Shown: positions 11,871-16,923 of the stretch, one piece after another | Layout: each line of letters starts with the position of its first letter | Position numbering within the stretch: position 1 is the stretch's first letter | From: Dehalococcoidia bacterium | Lineage (GTDB): Bacteria; Chloroflexota; Dehalococcoidia; UBA3495 | NCBI GenBank assembly: GCA_002730485.1 | Contig: PCAH01000157.1 | Location: 1 to 16,923 of the forward strand | DNA: 16,923 bases | Direction: 5' to 3' | The notes under the pieces: generated by a model | The model's database searches: none | Seen by the model: the letters and a program-made list of their open reading frames with translations, nothing else | What the model was told of the DNA's origin: nothing | Position numbers and translations under genes: made by a program

Positions 11871-13358
11871 ATGAAGCTATATAACACCCTTACCCGCGAT
11901 GTCCAAGACTTCGCGCCAGCCGACGGAAACACCGTCAAGATGTACGTCTGCGGCGTGACACCATACTCGTCCACCCACGTGGGCCACGCTCTCAGCTACG
12001 TAGCATTCGACACCCTCAGAAGATACTTGGAATTTCTGGGCTTCGACGTGCGCCACGTCCAGAATTTCACTGATGTCGACGACAAGATCATCAACCGGGC
12101 CCAAGAGCAGGGTATCGAGCCCGACGAGTTGGCCGAGGAGTTCATCGACGATTTCTACCGGACCATGGACGCCCTGAACATCCAGCGCGCCCACGTCTAC
12201 CCAAGGGCCACCCAGGAGATCGGTCCGATCATCGAGACCATCCAGAAATTGATCGACAACGGCTCGGCATATGCAGGTGGTGGCGATGTATTCTTCCGTG
12301 TCACCGAAAAAGACGATTACGGCAAACTGAGTCACCGCACGTTGGACGGCATGCAGGCCGGTGCCCGTATCGAAGTGGACGAGAACAAGGAACACCCCAT
12401 GGACTTCGCCCTCTGGAAGGGCGCCCGCCCCGGAGAACCGTCCTGGGAAAGCCCCTGGGGTCCGGGCCGACCTGGCTGGCACATAGAGTGCACCGCCATG
12501 TCTATGACCTACCTGGGCGCAACCCTGGACATCCACGGCGGCGGTCAGGACCTGATCTTCCCCCACCACGAGAATGAGATCGCCCAGAGTGAGGCTTCAA
12601 CGGGCCAAACTCCCTTTTCCCGCTACTGGGTGCACAACGGCCTGCTCCAACTCGGCGCAGACAAGATGAGCAAATCCCTGGGCAATCTGGTATCGGTGGA
12701 AGAGGCGCTGGAGAATTACAGCCCCGATGCCATTCGCCTGTATTTCCTGAGCTCCCATTACCGCAGCCCCCTGAGTTACACCGATGAAGGCTGTGACGCC
12801 ATGGAGCGCAGCGCCGACCGGCTCCGTAACGTGCTGCGAGAGGAAGCGAACTCCAATGGCGCAGCCATGGACCCGACACCCTTCCGTGAACAGTTCATCG
12901 CCGGCATGGACGACGACCTGAACACCCCAAGAGCCCTAGCGGCGATGTTTGACCTTTCACGGGAGATGAACCGCCAACGGGACGAGGGACATTCCATCAC
13001 CGAAGCTCAGGAATGCCTGCGCCATCTGGGTTCTCTATTGGGTCTGACCTTCGATGAGCGAGAAGCTCCCTTGAATGTGGATGCGACTTCCTACAACGCT
13101 TTAGTGTCCGGTATCCGTGACCAGGTGTCAGGGACCGACCACACCGAGTTGGTTGAACTCATCTCCACTGCAGATGCTGCGGGCGTAGAAACCGTGTCTG
13201 CCGAGGATATCGACCTGCTGATATCCCTTCGGGCTGAATGCCGCAACTACAAACAGTACGGCCTGGCCGACGAGATACGCGGTTGGTTGGACAGCCAGGG
13301 TGTCTCGGTAGAGGACTCTGCGGGCGGCAGCGTTTGGTCTTATCGTCCCGTCTCCTAG
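11871..13358 (+). CDS. cysS: Cysteinyl-tRNA synthetase
   Basis: Class Ia aminoacyl-tRNA synthetase that charges tRNA-Cys with cysteine. The 495 residues include the catalytic Rossmann domain with the HIGH-type motif THVGHA (35-40), the KMSKS motif (265-269), and zinc ligands Cys27 (CGVTPY), Cys207 (HIECTAM), His232 and Glu236 (FPHHENE). These are followed by the helical DALR-type anticodon-binding region (FLSSHYRSPLSYT onwards). The CGVTPYSSTHVGHA start differs from CGPTVYDYAHIGN of E. coli and resembles the related ligase MshC, but the full length and C-terminal domain indicate a true CysS. ATG 11871 is preceded by no clear ribosome-binding site; it lies only 20 bp after ispF, so coupling or reinitiation is likely. 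Confidence 0.97.
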   Translation: MKLYNTLTRDVQDFAPADGNTVKMYVCGVTPYSSTHVGHALSYVAFDTLRRYLEFLGFDVRHVQNFTDVDDKIINRAQEQGIEPDELAEEFIDDFYRTMDALNIQRAHVYPRATQEIGPIIETIQKLIDNGSAYAGGGDVFFRVTEKDDYGKLSHRTLDGMQAGARIEVDENKEHPMDFALWKGARPGEPSWESPWGPGRPGWHIECTAMSMTYLGATLDIHGGGQDLIFPHHENEIAQSEASTGQTPFSRYWVHNGLLQLGADKMSKSLGNLVSVEEALENYSPDAIRLYFLSSHYRSPLSYTDEGCDAMERSADRLRNVLREEANSNGAAMDPTPFREQFIAGMDDDLNTPRALAAMFDLSREMNRQRDEGHSITEAQECLRHLGSLLGLTFDEREAPLNVDATSYNALVSGIRDQVSGTDHTELVELISTADAAGVETVSAEDIDLLISLRAECRNYKQYGLADEIRGWLDSQGVSVEDSAGGSVWSYRPVS

Positions 13359-13415
13359 TCGTCCCCGGCCCATGAAATCGGCGGCTAGGCCCTGGGCACA
13401 AAGGAGCCAATATTG

Positions 13416-14819
13416 ATGCCCAACACCGACTTACCTGACTCGCTCATAGCCTCACTGACTTCACTTCTCGGCAGTGAAAACGTCCTTACTGACCCATACG
13501 ACCTGGACCGCTACTCCGGCGATGCCCTCTCTCCAACCCGTGCCTTCGGTGCAGAAGATTTCTTTGAGCGGCTGGCCGATGTCGTCGTGCGCCCCGGCTC
13601 CACTGACGACGTTAGCACCATATTAAAGCTGGCCAATGACACGCGCACACCAATCATTCCCTACGGCGCGGGTACCGGCGTAATGGGCGGCACAGTGCCT
13701 GCCCACGGCGGCATCGTCCTCGACCTGCAGCGTCTGAACCACATCCTAGCCATCAACCCCACAGACATGACCGCCGAGGTTGAAGCCGGTGTGGTGCTGG
13801 AAGACCTGGAAAAGGCCCTGGAACTCCAGGGGCTGATGCCCGGGCATGACCCTTACAGCGTGCCCATAGCCACCGTGGCAGGCACCATCTGCACCAACGG
13901 CGTCGGCTACCGCGCCGGAGCCAACGGCCCCATGGGTGACCAAGTAGTCGCCCTGGACGTGGTACTGGCCGACGGGCGTGTCATGAACACCAGGGCAGTG
14001 CCCATGCAGTCATCCGGCCCCAGCCTGAAACACCTGTTCATCGGTTCAGAAGGGGTCTTCGGTGTGATCACCAAAGCAACTGTGAGGGTGTTTCGCCTGC
14101 CGGAAGCCCAGGTCTTTGCCGGTGTCGCCTTCGATTCCTTTGACCAAGGTTTTGAGGCCGCGACCGAGATGTTTGCCCTGGGCGTCCGACCAACATTGGT
14201 TGACCTCACGGAAGAAGACGACGGCATCATCTTCCACCTACTTTTTGAGGGGTTCAGGGAAGGTGTCAAAGCCAACGAGGAACGGGCGTTGGCAATCTGC
14301 GCCGAACACGGAGGGCGGCATCTGGGGCCTGATCCCACAGTGGAATACTGGAAGGATCGCCGTCAGTCCGCAGAGAATTACAAATTGGAAGCCCTGGGCA
14401 AACCCCGCAGCGTTCGGTGGAGTCGCTGGCGTGGTCGACGGGGGTTCGATTACCTGCACCTGGGCCTACCGATCTCCAAAGTGCTGGAGTACCGCAGGCG
14501 CTGCGACGTAATACTAGCCAATCATGGCGTACGGGTTATCGAATACGCCATCTGGTCCAGGCCCGAACTGTTCTCCATGTTGATCGTGTCTGAATCCGGC
14601 GTAACGTCAGGTTCAAGGGAACGCTTGGGACAGGCGGTGGAGCAGGTATTGGAACTGGCCCAGGATATGGGCGGCATCATGGAATACTGCCACGGCGTCG
14701 GCGTAAAGCTAAACCATCTGCTGGCCCGGGAGATGGGCGTGGGCCAGGAAGTGGCTCAAGCCATGAAACAGGCCCTGGATCCCAACAACATCATGAACCC
14801 CGGCAAGCTGGGGCTTTAA
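13416..14819 (+). CDS. FAD-linked oxidase, GlcD/D-lactate dehydrogenase type
   Basis: Flavoprotein of the PCMH/VAO superfamily (FAD_binding_4 plus FAD-oxidase C domain), 467 residues. The FAD-binding half has VVVRPGSTDDVSTIL, PYGAGTGVMGG (82-92), the Pro-rich loop GHDPYSVPIATVAG with NGVGYRAG, and GSEGVFGVITKATVRVF. The C-terminal half ends EYCHGVGVKLNHLL (His426, the conserved catalytic-region His) and LDPNNIMNPGKLGL, the standard terminus of GlcD-like dehydrogenases. It oxidises a 2-hydroxyacid or similar alcohol, but the substrate and electron acceptor are unknown. No GlcE, GlcF or other Fe-S partner lies beside it. ATG 13416 was chosen because AAGGAG ends 9 nt upstream; TTG 13413 is possible. 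It lies 57 bp after cysS and is probably the last gene of the run; no strong terminator follows. Confidence 0.9.
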   Translation: MPNTDLPDSLIASLTSLLGSENVLTDPYDLDRYSGDALSPTRAFGAEDFFERLADVVVRPGSTDDVSTILKLANDTRTPIIPYGAGTGVMGGTVPAHGGIVLDLQRLNHILAINPTDMTAEVEAGVVLEDLEKALELQGLMPGHDPYSVPIATVAGTICTNGVGYRAGANGPMGDQVVALDVVLADGRVMNTRAVPMQSSGPSLKHLFIGSEGVFGVITKATVRVFRLPEAQVFAGVAFDSFDQGFEAATEMFALGVRPTLVDLTEEDDGIIFHLLFEGFREGVKANEERALAICAEHGGRHLGPDPTVEYWKDRRQSAENYKLEALGKPRSVRWSRWRGRRGFDYLHLGLPISKVLEYRRRCDVILANHGVRVIEYAIWSRPELFSMLIVSESGVTSGSRERLGQAVEQVLELAQDMGGIMEYCHGVGVKLNHLLAREMGVGQEVAQAMKQALDPNNIMNPGKLGL

Positions 14820-15255
14820 AAGCCAGAGCACCCTGACCCGGCGCGGAATACTCCCTCGGCACCCTCCATCAAACGACCTCTAGAAAGCCCCCACATACGG
14901 AATCCACCGCTCGATTACGGAACACACGCAATATCTCAATATGATACCGAGTAGCCGATGTTATTCTTCTGAACCTCTATAGCCATATAGCATGTTTTAC
15001 GTATATTACTTTTCCAATAATTACGATTTCAATACAACTATGCCTATATATTGTTAATCATTACAGAAAAGATACAATATCAAGCATATCAGGAACAGAT
15101 ATGCACTATCATAATATCTGATGGAGCTAGGCGTGCATTATTCATTGACACAATGATAAGCCAAGTATATTATGAATATAGATTAAGTAGCGATATAGTT
15201 ATCGCAATACAACATACTTAACCGGGCGTGAAGTCCGAAGGCTAGGGAACTAGGA
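14820..15255. other. AT-rich gene-free island with repeated ATATC/GATAT motifs
   Basis: From about 14930 to 15230 the base composition changes sharply to AT-rich, against GC-rich neighbours. No ORF is credible. ATATC or GATAT occurs at 14931, 15077, 15086, 15098, 15114 and 15192. Several form overlapping dyads: GCATATC (15084-15090) with GATATGC (15098-15104), and CAGATAT (15096-15102) with ATATCTG (15114-15120). They lie just upstream of a near-consensus promoter at 15145, so they may be operator sites. It may also be foreign DNA. Confidence 0.55.
15145..15173 (+). promoter_or_regulatory. Near-consensus sigma-70 promoter
   Basis: A perfect -35 TTGACA (15145-15150), 17-bp spacer, then TATTAT (15168-15173; 5 of 6). 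This is the best promoter in the window. The predicted start near 15180 is followed by a perfect inverted repeat GCGATA/TATCGC (15190-15195 with 15200-15205), a likely operator or leader hairpin, then the ORF at 15256. Confidence 0.75.
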
Positions 15256-15450
15256 ATGGCAAAACTACACAAGAGCAAGGCCGGGCATTCAAACTTTTTG
15301 CACTTGAGCGAAGTGTTGCACCATGTTGAAGATGGTGTTGGACACGCATATGACTGGCTCGCAGGGCCAGCAATGAGCGAGAAAGAGCGCATAGAGCACA
15401 AGCTAGCAGAGACAGAACCCATCCGCCGAATAGGTCCGTTGGGCTTCTAA
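15256..15450 (+). CDS. Hypothetical 64-residue protein in a self-contained transcription unit
   Basis: I do not recognise the product. It begins MAKLHKSKAGHSNFLHLSEV, continues through HHVEDGVGHAYDWLAG and ends ETEPIRRIGPLGF. It is rich in His, with a charged helical-looking middle (MSEKERIEHKLAE), and has no Cys pair, membrane segment or signal peptide. AGGGA lies 7 nt before ATG. The near-consensus promoter at 15145-15173 and the terminator at 15580-15615 bracket it, which supports expression. From 15451 to 15579 the transcript holds only small stems. It sits next to an AT-rich island, so it may be horizontally acquired. The GC-rich codons of the ORF contrast with that island. It could be a small structural or regulatory protein, or the unit could be an RNA and the ORF fortuitous. 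Confidence 0.5.
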   Translation: MAKLHKSKAGHSNFLHLSEVLHHVEDGVGHAYDWLAGPAMSEKERIEHKLAETEPIRRIGPLGF

Positions 15451-15579
15451 AAGATACACCCATGGCGCCGGGTTATCCGGTAAAAAGCATTTGAGTGTAA
15501 TCCTGGTTACGGCCGCCGTCCAAAGGTACCGTCCCGCGCAACCTCCCCCGCGATTGTGACCGGGGTTACTCTATCTCCG

Positions 15580-15615
15580 TGGCGGCAGCGAGATTCAGCT
15601 GCCGCCATTTCTTTT
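15580..15615 (+). terminator. Intrinsic terminator of the small plus-strand unit
   Basis: TGGCGGCAGC (15580-15589) and GCTGCCGCCA (15598-15607) are perfect 10-bp arms with an 8-nt loop, followed by TTTCTTTT (15608-15615). On the minus strand no U-tract follows, so it serves the plus strand. It also shields the converging gene at 15644. Confidence 0.88.
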
Positions 15616-15643
15616 GCCTTTCACCCCATTATCGCGAGGATTT

Positions 15644-16597
15644 CTAGAAAGGCAGCTCCTGACCGATACCCTGCGCCTTTGCCTTGTTGTACACCAGCTG
15701 GGCGGCAGCAATGTCTTCCAGGGCCAGCCCCATGGACTCAAAAAGGGTGATCGAATCAGCCGACGGTCGGCCATTGACCCGACCTGCCACTACGTCCTGA
15801 AGCTCCTTGGCCATGTCCCAGCGGAAGGTGCCCCTGGGCTCCAACCACATCAGGTCACCGCACTCGATCTTGGCCTGGTCCAGGTCGTCAACCACGATGA
15901 CTTCAGAGCGAAGGACCGTCTCTTCGTCGACCTCTCGCCGCATCCAGTGGTTCCCACCAGCGGCATTGACGTGGGCGCCAGGTGATAGCCACTCACCCAA
16001 GAGCGCAGGCTCTCTGGCGGAGGTTATGACGATCACCACGTCGGCCCCTTCCACACATTCCTGGGCGCTCTCCACGGCCTTGACGTCCACCTTCAGACTC
16101 TCGCTGCTTCGCTCGGCAAACGCCTGCCGACGCTCCTCCCTGCGGCTGAACACCTTGACGCCTTTGATATCCCGGACCGCGCAGACCGCTTCCAATTGTG
16201 TCCTTGCCTGGAAGCCCGAGCCAATCACCGCAACGGTGGCTGCGTCCTGTTTCGCCATGTATTTGGTGGCCAGGCCGCTGGCGGCCCCGGTGCGAATCTG
16301 ACCCAGCCTGCCTCCCTCCATACACGAAAGCAGTTCACCGGTCTCATAGTCATAGAGCATGACGATCATCTTGGCGCCGCCCGCGAAAGAGGGATATGCC
16401 TTATAGCCAAAAACACCCTGGCCCTGGTTGGACGCGACCATGAAATGGAAGAAGCCGCCCGGCATGCGGATCCGGTTTCGAGGCCGGTTGTCCACCTTCC
16501 CGGCTCCAGCGTCGGCAAACGCCTTATCCAGCACGTCAACACACTCATTCATCGGCAGCAGACTGGCAACTTCTTGGTCACTCAAATACAGGGCCAT
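15644..16597 (-). CDS. Ornithine cyclodeaminase/mu-crystallin family enzyme
   Basis: NAD(P)-dependent enzyme of the family that includes ornithine cyclodeaminase, alanine dehydrogenase and ketimine/pyrroline-2-carboxylate reductase. Of its 317 residues, the substrate domain carries FGYKAYPSF (Lys66), MLYDYETGELL and QIRTGAASG (101-109). The Rossmann domain has VAVIGSGFQARTQLEAV (dinucleotide loop 126-131) and a VFSRREERRQAF segment that could contact the cofactor ribose or phosphate. PGAHVNAAGGN and the SEVIVVDDLDQAKIE region follow, in family order. True cyclodeaminases and reductases are not separable by eye, so no gene symbol is given. Shine-Dalgarno AGGAG lies 6 nt before ATG 16597. It is divergent from a D-2-hydroxyacid dehydrogenase with about 170 bp between, so both may serve keto- or amino-acid metabolism. 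Confidence 0.93.
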   Translation of the reverse strand: MALYLSDQEVASLLPMNECVDVLDKAFADAGAGKVDNRPRNRIRMPGGFFHFMVASNQGQGVFGYKAYPSFAGGAKMIVMLYDYETGELLSCMEGGRLGQIRTGAASGLATKYMAKQDAATVAVIGSGFQARTQLEAVCAVRDIKGVKVFSRREERRQAFAERSSESLKVDVKAVESAQECVEGADVVIVITSAREPALLGEWLSPGAHVNAAGGNHWMRREVDEETVLRSEVIVVDDLDQAKIECGDLMWLEPRGTFRWDMAKELQDVVAGRVNGRPSADSITLFESMGLALEDIAAAQLVYNKAKAQGIGQELPF

Positions 16598-16637
16598 AAT
16601 CTTCTCCTAAAGCTCCTGGCATAATATTCTGGCTATT

Positions 16638-16668
16638 CGTGCTCAGGCACGGACGACAGCCCAGTATA
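16638..16668 (-). promoter_or_regulatory. Extended -10 promoter and leader hairpin of the ornithine cyclodeaminase-family gene
   Basis: On the minus strand TGCTATACT holds an extended -10 (TATACT at 16668-16663) with no good -35. The predicted start near 16656 precedes a small stem CGTGC/GCACG (16638-16642 with 16647-16651, loop TCAG) in the 5' leader, which could be an operator. Confidence 0.45.
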
Positions 16669-16694
16669 GCACCGAGGATTCCCTCCGAATAGAC

Positions 16695-16723
16695 GTTAAA
16701 TCCAACACCTATTTTGCTACAAT
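16695..16723 (+). promoter_or_regulatory. Candidate promoter of the 2-hydroxyacid dehydrogenase gene
   Basis: GTTAAA (16695-16700) and TACAAT (16718-16723) are 17 bp apart. The -10 is good and the -35 weak. The predicted start near 16730 leaves a leader of about 37 nt. Confidence 0.45.
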
Positions 16724-16766
16724 TATCTGGTGATTTATCAGCAATGGATGAGGACAGATTCCGACG

Positions 16767-16923
16767 ATGTATAAACCCCGCGTTTACGTCACCCGGCAGA
16801 TATTCCCGGACGCGCTAGACCTAATAGAAAAACATGCGGAATTAGAGCTCTGGCCCGATGACGAACCGCCCTCTACGGAGCAACTTAAAGAGGCCCTAGC
16901 TGAGGCAGACGGTGCAATCATCA
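16767..16923 (+). CDS. D-isomer-specific 2-hydroxyacid dehydrogenase, N-terminal fragment
   Basis: Only the first 52 residues are in the window: MYKPRVYVTRQIFPDALDLI, then ELELWPDDEPPSTEQLKEAL, then ADGAII. This is the typical first strand and helix of the substrate-binding domain of glyoxylate/hydroxypyruvate reductase-type enzymes, which reduce 2-keto acids with NAD(P)H. The catalytic Arg, Glu and His and the Rossmann domain lie beyond the edge, so subfamily and integrity cannot be judged. ATG 16767 is chosen because KPRVYVTR is the usual opening; GAGG lies 13 nt upstream, too far for a good ribosome-binding site. ATGs at 16744 and 16748 are out of frame. Confidence 0.88.
   Translation, partial: MYKPRVYVTRQIFPDALDLIEKHAELELWPDDEPPSTEQLKEALAEADGAII

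Noticed and set aside
11877..12569. A 230-codon minus-strand open frame opposite cysS
   Set aside because: Antisense shadow of a conserved synthetase, caused by GC-rich codon bias. No own signals.
11871..13358. Assignment of the synthetase as MshC (mycothiol ligase)
   Set aside because: The CGVTPY motif is MshC-like, but the length, the SHYRSPLSYT segment and the C-terminal region are those of cysteinyl-tRNA synthetase.

Overview
The window looks like chromosomal DNA from a free-living, moderately high-GC bacterium, most plausibly Chloroflexota (Dehalococcoidia/SAR202-like). The reasons are the gene order PIN-TRAM protein / ispD / ispF / cysS, the mix of a class III CoA-transferase with a GlcD-type flavoprotein, and DevS/DevR-like signalling. 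This is inference, because no rRNA or other marker gene is present. No tRNA, rRNA, CRISPR array or transposase was seen.

Layout. (1) At 1-317, minus strand, is the start of hypoxanthine phosphoribosyltransferase. From about 320 to 1096 there is no conserved gene, but there are several perfect inverted repeats, a terminator-like hairpin facing the minus strand and a 54-codon minus-strand ORF with a strong Shine-Dalgarno. (2) At 1097-4095, plus strand, are a GAF-GAF histidine kinase and a NarL/DevR-type response regulator closed by a strong terminator, then a stand-alone receiver domain whose phospho-acceptor position is Glu. (3) At 4336-5758, plus strand, are a P-II signal protein with a slightly long T-loop, a GNAT acetyltransferase and a 68-residue zinc-ribbon protein. 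(4) At 6059-7297, plus strand, is a CaiB/BaiF CoA-transferase with its own promoter and terminator. (5) At 7380-7740 is a block of dispersed palindromic repeats. (6) At 7756-8766, minus strand, is an asparaginase-family protein in which the usual catalytic-site Asp is Ala. (7) At 8940-9210, plus strand, a promoter, several hairpins and an intrinsic terminator outline a non-coding RNA of about 240 nt or a terminated leader. (8) At 9362-14819, plus strand, is a five-gene run: membrane PIN-TRAM protein, ispD, ispF, cysS and a FAD-linked oxidase. (9) At 14820-15615 an AT-rich island carries a near-consensus sigma-70 promoter, a 64-residue ORF and a terminator, which together form a complete mini transcription unit. 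(10) At 15644-16597, minus strand, is an ornithine cyclodeaminase/mu-crystallin-family enzyme, divergent from the start of a D-2-hydroxyacid dehydrogenase (16767 to the end).

How it works together. The kinase/regulator pair is an obvious two-component system, and the Glu-receiver next to it may modulate it. P-II with GNAT suggests nitrogen/2-oxoglutarate-linked control. The ispD-ispF pair supplies two steps of the MEP isoprenoid pathway. The three least explained stretches are the structured 460-940 region, the 8974-9210 RNA candidate and the AT-rich 15145-15615 unit.
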